64,000 nucleotides of DNA from Roseibium suaedae (GTDB lineage Bacteria; Pseudomonadota; Alphaproteobacteria; Rhizobiales; Stappiaceae). Shown here piece by piece: positions 1-9,210 of this stretch. The translations under genes and the position numbers were made by a program. A model generated the notes under the pieces. It worked only from the letters and a program-made list of their open reading frames with translations, had not been told where the DNA came from and did no database searches. Position 1 is the stretch's first letter. Every line of letters begins with the position of its first letter. The DNA is taken from contig NZ_FRBW01000001.1 in assembly GCF_900142725.1 (NCBI RefSeq), forward strand, positions 372,001 to 436,000, written 5' to 3'.

Positions 1-1
1 A

Positions 2-595
2 GAGGCTTTGCCGGGACGCTCTGAAGCCATCATTCCTTCCGCCCCGCATTATGTGAATGGCAATTCCCTTCTGCCGCCATTTGCCGAGGGCTTGAAGGTT
101 CTTCAGATCGGAATGGGATGCTTCTGGGGTGCCGAGCGCCTGTTCTGGCAGCAGCCCGGCGTCTGGGTGACGGCCGTTGGTTACGCAGGCGGCTATACAC
201 CCAATCCGACCTACAACGAGACCTGCACCGGCCGAACCGGCCATACGGAAGTGGTGCTGGTGGTCTATGATCCCGCGCAGATCTCGCTGGAGGCCTTGCT
301 GAAGGTGTTCTGGGAAAATCATGACCCGACCCAGGGCATGCGCCAGGGCAATGACACCGGCACCCAGTACCGGTCTGCCATCTATGTTGGCCCGGAAGAT
401 ATGGCGGCTGTCGAGGCGTCCAAAGCCCTCTATCAGCAGGCTTTGAGCGAGGCCGGTGTTACCCGGTCGATCACCACGGAAATCCGTGCTGACGAGACGT
501 TCTATTACGCTGAAGACTATCATCAGCAGTATCTGGCGAAGAACCCGAACGGCTATTGCGGTATTCGCGGTACGGGCGTGTCCTGCAGCCTCTGA
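2..595 (+). CDS. msrA: Peptide methionine sulfoxide reductase MsrA (5' end outside window)
   Basis: Reduces methionine-S-sulfoxide in proteins and as free amino acid in the cytoplasm. The GCFWG motif with the catalytic cysteine lies at about 116-130. It is followed by the family blocks [35 protein letters not shown] and [11 protein letters not shown]. The C-terminal cysteines in GYCG and in the tail are candidate resolving cysteines. The frame stays open to the window edge and reads EALPGR before the first possible start. Longer E. coli-type MsrA proteins carry a similar ALPGR segment after an N-terminal extension, so the gene almost certainly begins upstream. The TTG at 8 is probably not the real start. 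A short inverted repeat follows the stop. Confidence 0.93.
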   Translation, partial: EALPGRSEAIIPSAPHYVNGNSLLPPFAEGLKVLQIGMGCFWGAERLFWQQPGVWVTAVGYAGGYTPNPTYNETCTGRTGHTEVVLVVYDPAQISLEALLKVFWENHDPTQGMRQGNDTGTQYRSAIYVGPEDMAAVEASKALYQQALSEAGVTRSITTEIRADETFYYAEDYHQQYLAKNPNGYCGIRGTGVSCSL

Positions 596-758
596 ACCCG
601 GCAGGATTGCCGGCGGATCGTGCTGTTTTCACCGCTGGCTATAAACCCTGAAGATTTCCGTGCGGCTGGCTCAAGAAGCCTTGCCGCACGGCCTTGACGC
701 TGAGGCAAGGGAATGCCAAGAGCGCAGCAAGCCTGCGGGTGCTGTAAGCCCTTGACCC

Positions 759-2564
759 TTGCACGAGTTTCCGACCTTGCCGAATTCTCCGCTTCCTGCC
801 GGTACCGTGTTTCTGCTCGACATGCTGCAGAAGAAGCGCGCATTGCTGTTTCGCAGCGCGAGCCGGGAGATTGTCTGCCGCGAGCTTCGCGAGGTTCCGG
901 ACTTTCTGAGAGAGGTGGAGACCGCAAGGGCACAAGGTGCCCATGTTGCGGGATTTCTTGCCTATGAGCTGGGTTACGCCTTCGAGCCGAAGCTGCGCGA
1001 GCGCTGGCAGCGGACTGGCGATCTGCTCGGCTGGTTCGGTGTCTACGATGCGCCGGAGACATTGAGCCTGAGTGACGCGGAAGACCTGCTGGCTGCTGCT
1101 GCAGGGAACAAGACGTCCAGTCTCGGGCCGCCCGAATTCGACATGACTTCGGACCAATATGGCGATGCCTTCGCGAAGGTGCGGGATCACCTGGCCAAGG
1201 GGGACATTTTCCAGGTCAATCTGACTATCCGCGCCAGCCTTCGTCACGAAGGTTCGCCCGAGGCTCTCTTTCTGCGGCTGATGCGCAACCAGCCTGTTGC
1301 CCACGCCGCTTATCTGCATCTTGAGGACCGGGCGGTGTTGTCCCTGTCCCCGGAGCTATTTCTGGAGCGGGAAGGCAAGATCCTGCGCACGCGGCCCATG
1401 AAGGGGACTGCGCCCCGGGGGCTGGATGAAGACGGTGACCAGCGCATTGCCTGCGACCTGGCGAGCGATCCGAAACAGCGCGCCGAGAACACGATGATCG
1501 TGGACCTGATGCGCAATGACCTGTCACGCATTTCTGTTCCCGGAAGCGTTCAGGTGACGAAGCTCTGCGATGTGGAGCGCTACCAGAGCCTTTTCCAGAT
1601 GACGTCGACCATCGAGGCCGAGCTGGAGGAGGACGTGGAGTTCTCCCGTATCATCGAAAATCTGTTCCCCTGCGGCTCGATCACCGGTGCTCCGAAGCTG
1701 AGCGCCATGCTGATCGCGGATCGTCTCGAAACCAGCCCGCGGGGGATCTATACAGGCTCCATCGGTCACATCGAGCCTTCTGGCGATTTTGCGTTCAACG
1801 TGGCGATCCGGACGCTGGACCTTCGCAAGGACGGCAGGTGCATTGCCGGCACCGGGTCAGGCGTCGTTTTCGATAGCGGAGCAGGTCCGGAGTACGACGA
1901 ATGCAAACTCAAATTGAGTTTTATTAGCCGGGAAACTAAATCCTTTGAGCTCCTGGAAACCCTCGCCTGGATGCCCAATGAGGGCTTCGTTCTGCTGGAG
2001 CGGCATCTGGCGCGGCTCGCGTCTTCAGCACGGTATTTCGCCTATGACTTCGACCGGGAAAGACTTTGCGCGGAGCTGACACGACGGGCGGAGGGCTGGT
2101 CCGGCCCGCAGCGGATACGTGTTCTTCTCGGTAAGGATGGTGGGGTCAGCATCTCGGCCGCTCCCCTCGTGTCTGCCAGTGACAACACGGTCTGGCACGT
2201 GCGGATTGCCTCTCAGCGCACCCGCAGCGATGATGTCTTTCTCTATCACAAGACCACGAACCGGGCCTTCTATGATGACACCCGGCAGCAGATGGCCGCG
2301 GAATCCGGATGTGATGAGGTTCTCTTCGTAAACGAGGCGGGCTATCTGACCGAGGGCAGCTTTACGAGTTTGTTTGTTGCGCAGAATGGCCGTCTGCTGA
2401 CGCCCGGCCTGCGTCATGGTCTCCTGCCGGGCACCTTCCGGGCAGGGCTTCTGGAGCAGGGGATCGCAGTGGAAGCGGATCTCCGGCGTGAAGATCTCGG
2501 TGGGGCCAAGGTCTTTGTCGGCAATTCCGTCCGGGGACTAATTCCGGTGACAGTGATTTCCTAA
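759..2564 (+). CDS. pabB: Fused aminodeoxychorismate synthase component I / 4-amino-4-deoxychorismate lyase (PabB-PabC)
   Basis: Makes p-aminobenzoate for folate synthesis. The N-terminal ~390 residues are a chorismate-binding domain with GDIFQVNL, PMKGTAPRG (the lysine, residue 215 from the TTG, is the PabB-type nucleophile), DLMRNDLSR, GSITGAPK and a C-terminal ECKLK block. The last ~200 residues are a class IV PLP aminotransferase fold (PabC). The likely PLP lysine is in YHKTTNR (residue 498), followed by EGSFTSLFV. A glutamine amidotransferase (PabA) is not encoded nearby. The start is uncertain: TTG at 759 is the first start after an in-frame stop at 753, no strong ribosome binding site is visible, and a later ATG would remove the first strand. 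The stop overlaps the convergent next gene by three bases. Confidence 0.92.
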   Translation: MHEFPTLPNSPLPAGTVFLLDMLQKKRALLFRSASREIVCRELREVPDFLREVETARAQGAHVAGFLAYELGYAFEPKLRERWQRTGDLLGWFGVYDAPETLSLSDAEDLLAAAAGNKTSSLGPPEFDMTSDQYGDAFAKVRDHLAKGDIFQVNLTIRASLRHEGSPEALFLRLMRNQPVAHAAYLHLEDRAVLSLSPELFLEREGKILRTRPMKGTAPRGLDEDGDQRIACDLASDPKQRAENTMIVDLMRNDLSRISVPGSVQVTKLCDVERYQSLFQMTSTIEAELEEDVEFSRIIENLFPCGSITGAPKLSAMLIADRLETSPRGIYTGSIGHIEPSGDFAFNVAIRTLDLRKDGRCIAGTGSGVVFDSGAGPEYDECKLKLSFISRETKSFELLETLAWMPNEGFVLLERHLARLASSARYFAYDFDRERLCAELTRRAEGWSGPQRIRVLLGKDGGVSISAAPLVSASDNTVWHVRIASQRTRSDDVFLYHKTTNRAFYDDTRQQMAAESGCDEVLFVNEAGYLTEGSFTSLFVAQNGRLLTPGLRHGLLPGTFRAGLLEQGIAVEADLRREDLGGAKVFVGNSVRGLIPVTVIS

Positions 2565-3205
2565 CCGGCGGTTTCATTCCATGGTTCGATTGTCAGCTCC
2601 GGCCAGAGCGCCAGCATTCTCGCTCCCTTTTCCTCATAGGTCTTCCGGTTCGGGACCACATAATTCGGGACAATCCGAAGCGCGAAGAGGGCGGTCAGTC
2701 CGAACGGTGCGACGATCTCGATTTCATCATTGCGCCCAAGCCGGGCGGCGACCGAGTGGGTTCGTGAGGCATAGCTGCAAAGAGATTCGAGCGCGCAGGT
2801 CAGCGGCGCATAATCGACACCAAAGCGCTGCTTGTACCAGAGGTGCACGCGGGCTTGGTTGCGCACTTCGATCTCGGCTTCCACATGGCTCAGCCGCTGC
2901 TGCACCTTGCGGATCACCGCATCTTCGCGCTCATAGCTCAGGTCTGTGCCGTCGAAATAGATGACGTCATAGTCCTTGATGCCGTAGCCGAAGGGCCGGC
3001 CGGTCAGGTGGTTCCAGAGGTTTTGATAGAGCCCGCCGGAGACAAGCCAGGCGTCGGGCAGCGCCAGGTCGCGCAGGGCCGTCAGAATATCGAACAGAAC
3101 GGGAGAGTGCCGGATCAGGCTTCGCAGGGCGGCTTTGCGGTCGTCTTCTGACGCGCGGTAGGGATCGGCAAGTGTCCCGTCGCTCCAGTCCAGATCATTC
3201 TGCAT
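2561..3205 (-). CDS. Nucleotidyltransferase family protein (NTP_transf_6 type)
   Basis: A 214-residue cytoplasmic protein of the uncharacterised NTP_transf_6 family (formerly DUF925). It shows the family block SGGLYQNLWNHLTG followed by GIKDYDVIYFD, whose acidic residues resemble a nucleotidyltransferase metal site. Further on are EVRNQARVHLWY and a C-terminal NRKTYEEKGARM segment. The substrate is unknown for the family. It is convergent with the pabB fusion, and the two stop codons share bases 2562-2563. The ATG at 3205 gives the family's usual length. Confidence 0.82.
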   Translation of the reverse strand: MQNDLDWSDGTLADPYRASEDDRKAALRSLIRHSPVLFDILTALRDLALPDAWLVSGGLYQNLWNHLTGRPFGYGIKDYDVIYFDGTDLSYEREDAVIRKVQQRLSHVEAEIEVRNQARVHLWYKQRFGVDYAPLTCALESLCSYASRTHSVAARLGRNDEIEIVAPFGLTALFALRIVPNYVVPNRKTYEEKGARMLALWPELTIEPWNETAG

Positions 3206-3265
3206 GCCGCTCTCCCTGAAGGTCCCAGTGACCTCTGACTAGCAGATTCGGACCTCAGGAGAGAT

Positions 3266-3289
3266 CCCTTCCCGCCAGAGCGGGAAGGG
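3266..3289 (-). terminator. Hairpin between pheT and the nucleotidyltransferase gene
   Basis: A perfect 10-bp stem CCCTTCCCGC/GCGGGAAGGG with loop CAGA lies 20 bases past the pheT stop on the minus strand. No clear U-run follows, so termination may be inefficient. Confidence 0.5.
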
Positions 3290-3308
3290 GCGTGTCGTAT
3301 CGTAGCGC

Positions 3309-5726
3309 TTAGCTGCGCAGGGTGCCGCCGGTTGCCTTTTCGACGGTGGCGATCACCTTCTTTGCGACCGCATCGATTTCCTCGTCAGTCAGGGTCTTCT
3401 GGCGCGGCTGCAGGGTGACGTCGATGGCAATCGACTTGCTGTCCTCTGCAACGCCCTTGCCTTCATAGATGTCGAAGAGGTTCACATCCGTGATCAGGGC
3501 CTTGTCCGCACCGCGGGCGGCCTTGAGCAGGGTTTCTGCAGAAACGTCCTTCTTCACCACGAAGGCAAAGTCACGGCGGACCGGCATCAGACCGGACGTG
3601 TCCAGAGCGCCCTTGGAGCGGGTCGCCTTGCCCTTCGGCTGGGGCAGGTTGTCCGGGAAGATCTCGAACGCGACAACCGGGCCTTCGATATCCAGAAGAG
3701 CCAGGGTGCGCGGATGGATCTCACCGAACACGGCGAGCGTGTTCTTCGGGCCGAGCTTCAGGGCACCGGAGCGGCCCGGATGGAAATAGTCCGGAGCGTC
3801 CCGGAAGACCTGCAGCTTGTCGACAGGCGCGCCGATGGCGGCAAGAACGGCTTCCGCATCTGCCTTGGCATCGAACACATCCACGGACGCGGACGAACCG
3901 GACCAGTGGCGGGCAGCGCCCTGGAGCTTGGCAGTGCCCCGACGGATGCCGGCTGCGGCCATGGACTGATCTTCAGGTGCGTCGCCTGCGAAGATCTGGC
4001 CGATCTCGAAGAGAGCAACGTCCGGATAACCCCGGTCCGCATTGCGCTGTGCTGCGGCCAGGAGACCCGGCAGCAGGCTCGGGCGCATGTCCGAAAGGTC
4101 TGCGGAAATCGGGTTGGCAAGCGCGAGTTCCGGCTTGCCACCGCCGAAGGCTTCCGCCGTTGCCTTGGCGATGAAGGACCAGGTGATTGCCTCGTTCAGT
4201 CCGCGGGACGCCAGAGACCGACGGGCCCGGTTGCGGCGGATCTGGCCAAGGGTCAGAACCTTGCCGCTGATAGAGCTGGTGCGCGGAAGCGGCGTAGAGA
4301 CAACACGGTCGAGACCGATGATGCGGACCACTTCCTCGACCAGGTCGGCCTTGCCTTCAATGTCCGGGCGCCAGCTCGGAGCAGCCACCTTGACCACATC
4401 GCCGGAGCCGGACAGCCAGAAGCCGAGGGCCTTCAGCGTGACGTTGATCTCGGCCACAGAGACGTCGATGCCGGACAGGCGCTTCACTTCCGCATAGGGG
4501 AAGTCGATGATCTTGGTTGCATCCGGCACCTTGCCGGTCACTTCCAGCTCGGAAGCCTCGCCGCCGCACAGGTCCAGGACCAGCCGGGTCGCCATTTCAA
4601 GGCCAGGCTGCATGAAGTCCGGATCGACGCCGCGCTCGAAGCGGTAGCGGGCATCGGTGTTGACGCCCAGCTTGCGGCCGGTCGCGGCGATACCGTTTTC
4701 GTCCCACAGAGCGGATTCGATCAGGACATCGGTGGTCGTCTCGGTGCAGCCGGAGTGCTCGCCGCCGAGAATGCCGCCGAGGCTTTCGATGCCGTTGTTG
4801 TCGGAGATCACGCAGATGCTGGGATCGAGCTGGTAGGTCTTGCCATTCAGGCCTTCGATGCTTTCACCCTCAACCGCGCGGCGGACAATCAGGTTTCCGG
4901 CAACCTTGGCAGCGTCGAAGACGTGCAGCGGACGGCCTTGGTCGAAGGTCATGTAGTTGGTGATGTCGACCAGCGTGTTGATCGGGCGTAGGCCGATGGC
5001 GCGCAGGCGGTCCTGCATCCACTTCGGCGACGGGCCGTTCTTGACGCCCTTGACGAGGCGCAGGCCGAAGGCCTTGCACAGGGGGTGTGTGTCGCCGAAA
5101 GCGAACTCGACCTTGGTCGGGCAGGGGAAGCTGCCACGGACCGGTTCAGCCTTGCGTTCCTTCAGCTTGCCGAGGCCGGCAGCTGCCAGATCGCGGGCGA
5201 TGCCATAGACGCCGGTGCAGTCCGGGCGGTTCGGAGTCAGGCCGATTTCGATAACCGGATCATCAAGACCCAGCCACTGGGCATAGCTCATGCCGACCGG
5301 TGCATCTTCCGGCAGGTCGATGATGCCGTTGTGCTCGTCGGAAAGCTCGAGCTCGCGCTCGGAGCACATCATGCCGAAGCTCTCGACATCGCGGATCTTG
5401 CCGACGGAGAGGGTGACATCCAGGCCGGGGACGTAGTCGCCCGGCTTGCCGAGCACGCCCACCAGACCGGTGCGGGCATTCGGAGCGCCGCAAACGACCT
5501 GGATCGGATCGCCTTCGCCAGTGTCGACCTTCAGGACGCGCAGACGATCGGCGTTCGGGTGCTGAACGGCTTCGATCACGCGGGCGATCTTGAACGGCGC
5601 GAGACGGGCTGCCGGATCGGAGACATCCTCAACTTCCAGGCCGATCATCGTCAGCTTTTCGGCGATCTGCTCCAGGGTTGCGTCGGTCTCAAGGTGTTCC
5701 TTCAACCAGGACAGTGTGAATTTCAT
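3309..5726 (-). CDS. pheT: Phenylalanyl-tRNA synthetase beta subunit
   Basis: Beta subunit of the alpha2-beta2 enzyme that charges tRNA-Phe. At 805 residues it has the normal bacterial length. In order it shows an N-terminal tRNA-binding OB fold (residues ~40-150), the B3/B4 editing region around [21 protein letters not shown] and [10 protein letters not shown], the B5 domain, the catalytic-like core and a C-terminal ferredoxin-fold anticodon-binding domain ([10 protein letters not shown] onward). The N terminus, [12 protein letters not shown], is typical. It lies downstream of pheS but is separated from it by an unrelated membrane-protein gene; the three genes are co-oriented with gaps of 17 and 68 bases, suggesting one transcript. 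Confidence 0.97.
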   Translation of the reverse strand: MKFTLSWLKEHLETDATLEQIAEKLTMIGLEVEDVSDPAARLAPFKIARVIEAVQHPNADRLRVLKVDTGEGDPIQVVCGAPNARTGLVGVLGKPGDYVPGLDVTLSVGKIRDVESFGMMCSERELELSDEHNGIIDLPEDAPVGMSYAQWLGLDDPVIEIGLTPNRPDCTGVYGIARDLAAAGLGKLKERKAEPVRGSFPCPTKVEFAFGDTHPLCKAFGLRLVKGVKNGPSPKWMQDRLRAIGLRPINTLVDITNYMTFDQGRPLHVFDAAKVAGNLIVRRAVEGESIEGLNGKTYQLDPSICVISDNNGIESLGGILGGEHSGCTETTTDVLIESALWDENGIAATGRKLGVNTDARYRFERGVDPDFMQPGLEMATRLVLDLCGGEASELEVTGKVPDATKIIDFPYAEVKRLSGIDVSVAEINVTLKALGFWLSGSGDVVKVAAPSWRPDIEGKADLVEEVVRIIGLDRVVSTPLPRTSSISGKVLTLGQIRRNRARRSLASRGLNEAITWSFIAKATAEAFGGGKPELALANPISADLSDMRPSLLPGLLAAAQRNADRGYPDVALFEIGQIFAGDAPEDQSMAAAGIRRGTAKLQGAARHWSGSSASVDVFDAKADAEAVLAAIGAPVDKLQVFRDAPDYFHPGRSGALKLGPKNTLAVFGEIHPRTLALLDIEGPVVAFEIFPDNLPQPKGKATRSKGALDTSGLMPVRRDFAFVVKKDVSAETLLKAARGADKALITDVNLFDIYEGKGVAEDSKSIAIDVTLQPRQKTLTDEEIDAVAKKVIATVEKATGGTLRS

Positions 5727-5794
5727 CGGTTTGCTCTTTATCTCGGGTCAACGGCCCTCAGGCCGGAAAATCTCGTATCTGCGAAGAAGGCTGG

Positions 5795-6490
5795 TCAATC
5801 GGCCTTGAAGCGGCTGAACTCGGGCAGCGGAGACGCCGCGCCGTAGTTGTTCGCAAAGCGCTCGCCAATGTTGCCCAGCTCGCGGGTCCACTCGGTGACC
5901 ATCTCCGGGGTGATGCTCTTGCCGGTCGCGATGACCTGTGCCGATTCAGCCTCGATCCGGTCGCGCAGCATCCCAAGCTCCACCTGGGACGCATATTCCG
6001 CCCGGTACTTGCCCAGCCAGCCGAGCGACATCATCACGACCACGACCAGAAGGGCGGCAGACGAAGCCAGGCTCGCCCATTTGCCGATGCCCTGGATGCG
6101 CTTTTCGCTGGCCACCAGCACGATCGAGACAATGGTCAGGAACGCCACGATCGCCACTGCAGAGAGGAAGCTGTTGTACTTCTCCGTTGCAGCCGCTTCG
6201 TGGGTTGCCCGCAGGCCGGTGATCCGGTCTCTCAGATACAGCAGCGCATCAGCCTGCGGTCCCAGCTTCTCCTGAAAGTAGGTGTCGCAGAAGCGCAGAC
6301 GGCCGCGGCTCTCGATCTTCTCGGCGCAGGCCTCCAGGAAGGAGGTCGGGGTCGAGACGCGATCCGAAGAGGTCTTGGCCGGAGTGTTGACCTGTGAGCT
6401 GTCCTGTGATTGGGCGCTGGCGGGAAGCGCCAGGCTCAGGCAGAGGACAACAGCGGCAAGGCAGGCAAAAAGGCGGCTGATCAGGGTCAT
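5795..6490 (-). CDS. Unknown exported/membrane protein between pheS and pheT
   Basis: Not recognised. The preferred ATG at 6490 gives 231 residues; an upstream in-frame TTG at 6511 would add seven. The N terminus looks like a signal peptide (hydrophobic stretch ending LALPASAQS). Next is a ~75-residue polar region with two cysteines, then two adjacent hydrophobic segments (FLSAVAIVAFLTIVSIVLV and LASSAALLVVVVMMSLGWLG). The C-terminal ~80 residues are probably helical. Predicted topology is therefore a soluble N-terminal domain outside, a two-helix hairpin, and a second soluble domain. Nothing links it mechanistically to tRNA charging; its position inside the pheS-pheT unit implies co-transcription. 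Confidence 0.75.
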   Translation of the reverse strand: MTLISRLFACLAAVVLCLSLALPASAQSQDSSQVNTPAKTSSDRVSTPTSFLEACAEKIESRGRLRFCDTYFQEKLGPQADALLYLRDRITGLRATHEAAATEKYNSFLSAVAIVAFLTIVSIVLVASEKRIQGIGKWASLASSAALLVVVVMMSLGWLGKYRAEYASQVELGMLRDRIEAESAQVIATGKSITPEMVTEWTRELGNIGERFANNYGAASPLPEFSRFKAD

Positions 6491-6529
6491 GTGGAACCGG
6501 TGCCTTCTCAACGAAACGAAACGGACGGA

Positions 6530-7612
6530 TTAGCTCGACAGGCCGCCGAACAGGGTCGGCAGGTCAAGGGGACGGAAGCCATAGTGCTGGATCCAGCGCA
6601 CATCCGCATCGAAGAACGCGCGAAGGTCAGCCATGCCGTATTTCAGCATGGCGATGCGGTCGATGCCCATGCCCCATGCGAAGCCCTGATAGACGTCCGG
6701 ATCCAGACCACAGTTGCGGATCACGTTCGGATGAACCATGCCGCAGCCGAGGATTTCCAGCCAGTCGTTGCCTTCGCCGATCTTCACTTCGCCACCGGAA
6801 CGGTCGCACTGGACGTCCACTTCCATGGACGGCTCGGTGAAGGGGAAGAACGACGGGCGGAAGCGCATCTTGATGTTGTCAACTTCAAAGAACGCCTTGC
6901 AGAATTCTTCGAGAACCCACTTCAGGTTTCCGAAATGTGCGCCCTTGTCGATCACCAGGCCTTCGACCTGATGGAACATCGGCGTGTGGGTCTGGTCGCT
7001 GTCACAGCGGTAGGTGCGGCCCGGAATGATCACGCGGATCGGCGGCTCCTGATTGCGCATGGTGCGGATCTGGACCGGAGACGTGTGCGTGCGGAGCAGC
7101 AGGCGCTCGCCGTTTTCCTTCGGATTGAAGAAGAACGTGTCGTGCATCTCGCGCGCCGGGTGGCCTTCGGGGAAGTTCAGCGCGGTAAAGTTCAGCTCGT
7201 CCGTTTCGATATCCGGACCTTCGGCGATGGAAAAGCCCATGTCGGCGAAGATCGCGGTCAGCTCATCGATTACCTGGCTGACCGGATGGATGCGGCCGGT
7301 TTCCAGCGGGCTGCTGCGCAGCGGCAGGGTCACGTCGACGCTTTCGCTGGCCAGACGGGCCTCAAGAGCGGCTTCAGTCAGCACTTCCTTGCGGGCGGCA
7401 AGGGCGTCGGTGACCTTGGCCTTCAGGCCGTTCAGGGCTGGGCCCATGGTCTTGCGCTCTTCGGGGCTCATGCCGCCGAGGGTCTTCATCAGTTCGGAAA
7501 GGCTGCCCTTCTTGCCAAGCGCGGCAACGCGGACATCTTCCAGCGCTGCTTCGGTTTCTGCGCTCTCAATGGCGGCCAGGATTTCGGTTTCGAGAGTGGT
7601 CAGGTCGGACAT
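6530..7612 (-). CDS. pheS: Phenylalanyl-tRNA synthetase alpha subunit
   Basis: Catalytic alpha subunit. The chosen ATG at 7612 ([12 protein letters not shown]) gives 360 residues and has GAGGA about eight bases upstream; a longer open frame to 7714 lacks family similarity. Residues 1-90 form the N-terminal coiled-coil arm. Class II synthetase motifs follow: [10 protein letters not shown], motif 2 around [15 protein letters not shown] and [24 protein letters not shown], and motif 3 GCGMVHPNV with [14 protein letters not shown]. First gene of a unit continuing into the membrane-protein gene and pheT. Confidence 0.97.
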   Translation of the reverse strand: MSDLTTLETEILAAIESAETEAALEDVRVAALGKKGSLSELMKTLGGMSPEERKTMGPALNGLKAKVTDALAARKEVLTEAALEARLASESVDVTLPLRSSPLETGRIHPVSQVIDELTAIFADMGFSIAEGPDIETDELNFTALNFPEGHPAREMHDTFFFNPKENGERLLLRTHTSPVQIRTMRNQEPPIRVIIPGRTYRCDSDQTHTPMFHQVEGLVIDKGAHFGNLKWVLEEFCKAFFEVDNIKMRFRPSFFPFTEPSMEVDVQCDRSGGEVKIGEGNDWLEILGCGMVHPNVIRNCGLDPDVYQGFAWGMGIDRIAMLKYGMADLRAFFDADVRWIQHYGFRPLDLPTLFGGLSS

Positions 7613-7951
7613 GGGTCCTCGATCGGATTGCACGATGGGTCCTCGGGCGAGGGGCGCCGTTGGACGTTCGGAAAAAGTCGATGGTCTTTTAGCAGATATG
7701 CCGGATCTTGCCACATTCCGCGCAAGGATTTGCGCAGGTGCACGTCAGGATCGGCGGAAGGTGAGGTCTCAGCGACTAAATCGGCCGCAGGCAGGACCGT
7801 GCCCAGGCAGCAGGCGCAGATAACCATGCGCAATAAAAGCGCTTCTGCGGGGCTGGGAAGAGTGGGGCCGGGTGGTCATGGTGCTGCACCATACAGCAGC
7901 CGGCGCCCAGAACAAGTTCCCAAAGGCAATTGCGGTGTGAAACCCTTGTGA
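7613..7951. other. Gene-free upstream region of pheS
   Basis: About 340 bases between pheS and the stop of the next minus-strand gene. A minus-strand open frame of 77 codons (7600-7833) exists but overlaps the pheS start, is cysteine-rich at its N terminus and resembles nothing I know. I found no phenylalanine-rich leader peptide, T-box or clear attenuator. The region presumably holds the pheS promoter. Confidence 0.5.
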
Positions 7952-8530
7952 TTACCGGCTGAACGTCACGAGACGCTGGGCTTTGCCTGCCCCCTGCGGA
8001 CCCTTGAACTCTCCAAAGGTCACGCCGTACATGATCTTCGGGCTGATGACGATCAGGTGGAGCTCGAAATCGACAGTGCCGGCTTCTTCCTGATAACTGC
8101 CTGTCGCCCGCAGGCGGGGAAAGGCACTTGGCTTGCAGCCGGTCAGAACCTCGATATCCTGATTTTCCAGCACATCCTTGCTCTCCAGCGGGGTGTCCTT
8201 ATCGAGATCGAAGTTCAAGTCACCGGTCTTGACGAAGGTGATGGGAAAGCTGCCTTGCATTTCCTGGGAACTGATCATCATGGAGCCATCGGCCTTGGCC
8301 TCAATCGCGCCATCGGAAGGTTGCCCCGGTGGCAGCGGCATGGTCTTGCCCATCATGGTCAATGTGCCGGCGCCGTTCTTTACCTGCCAGAATCCATCGA
8401 TCTGACTGGGGATCGCCACTTCCCAGTGGCTGACCTCCAGGTCGCAGAAGGTGTCCGTTGCGGCCTTGGCCGGCAGCGCCATGGACAGGCAGATGAGTGA
8501 AGCTGAAACCGTACGATGAAAAACTGACAT
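7952..8530 (-). CDS. Unknown secreted protein
   Basis: A 192-residue protein I do not recognise. The first ~23 residues are a clear signal peptide ending ALPAKA, so the product is probably periplasmic. The mature part begins with a cysteine-containing segment (TFCDLEVSHWEV). It has short beta-like repeats rich in M, T and G, a second cysteine (LTGCKPSAF) and a segment reading FELHLIVISPKIMYGVTFGEF. Two mature cysteines could form a disulfide. It lies alone between the pheS leader and a terminator that ends the DUF1344 gene. Confidence 0.7.
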   Translation of the reverse strand: MSVFHRTVSASLICLSMALPAKAATDTFCDLEVSHWEVAIPSQIDGFWQVKNGAGTLTMMGKTMPLPPGQPSDGAIEAKADGSMMISSQEMQGSFPITFVKTGDLNFDLDKDTPLESKDVLENQDIEVLTGCKPSAFPRLRATGSYQEEAGTVDFELHLIVISPKIMYGVTFGEFKGPQGAGKAQRLVTFSR

Positions 8531-8636
8531 CTGAATCCCTCTATCAAATGAAGAGCCAGTCTATGTCAGTCTGAGGCGGTGACCGTGATCGCGGTCACAC
8601 TTGCGCCAGTTCGGATTTGGCTGATGGCTGCAACGA

Positions 8637-8668
8637 AAAACGGCCCCGACGTTGGTCAGGGCCGTTTT
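8637..8668 (-). terminator. Intrinsic terminator after the DUF1344 gene
   Basis: Stem AAAACGGCC/GGCCGTTTT (9 bp) around an imperfectly paired loop. The minus-strand copy ends in a U-run, as expected for the gene at 8703-8957. The A-rich other side means it could also act in the opposite direction. Confidence 0.8.
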
Positions 8669-8702
8669 CGCTTGTCTCAGGAGCTGGAAAGGGGCTGGGG
8701 GA

Positions 8703-8957
8703 TTATTCCATCTTCACCTGAGATGCATTGTTGGCGCCATTCTGCTTGTCGAAGGTGACGGCCACCTTGGCCCCCTGCTTGAGGCCTGGGTTCTTCCACT
8801 TGGCCGGCATGTGATAGACCGCGCCATCACTGAGGGTGATCGTCTTGTGCTTCGCATCAATCGATTTCACAGTGCCGGTGGCGGTCTGTGCTGCGAAGGC
8901 TGCGGAAGACGTTGCGAGAACAGCGGCGGCAAGTGCCGGAACAATCAGACGACGCAT
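8703..8957 (-). CDS. DUF1344 periplasmic protein
   Basis: An 84-residue protein with a signal peptide (MRRLIVPALAAAV to AFA). It has a small beta-barrel-like DUF1344 domain reading GTVKSIDAKHKTITLSDG, then YHMPAKW and KVAVTFDKQNG. The family is common in Rhizobiales-type alphaproteobacteria and has no established function. The ATG at 8957 is preferred over an in-frame start 17 codons upstream because the signal peptide begins there and GAAAGGA precedes it. Followed by a strong terminator. Confidence 0.85.
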   Translation of the reverse strand: MRRLIVPALAAAVLATSSAAFAAQTATGTVKSIDAKHKTITLSDGAVYHMPAKWKNPGLKQGAKVAVTFDKQNGANNASQVKME

Positions 8958-9210
8958 GAGTGCGGTCCTTTCGATGAAGGGGCTGGCCCTTGGCTTTTGC
9001 CCCTGCAATGTGCGGGCGATCCGGGATCGTCGCGTCGTGGCCTTCTTCTACCACCGGCGATCTCTCGTCCGCGGAGGCACTATCTGACGGCGGGGCGTTG
9101 CCTGCAAATTACAGAAAGATAATCTGTGATTGGGATTGTGTGCCCAAGTTCCGGCCGGATTGAGGAAGTTCGGTGCGATTGCGGCAACTCGGCGCCGGTT
9201 TGCAGGCCGG

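Noticed and set aside
7600..7833. Minus-strand open frame of 77 codons upstream of pheS as a leader peptide or small gene
   Set aside because: It overlaps the pheS start, is not phenylalanine-rich, and no attenuator hairpin with a U-run follows.
6410..7951. Plus-strand open frame of over 500 codons across pheS
   Set aside because: It is antisense to an unmistakable pheS gene. High-GC coding DNA often leaves the opposite strand open, and the product resembles no protein family.
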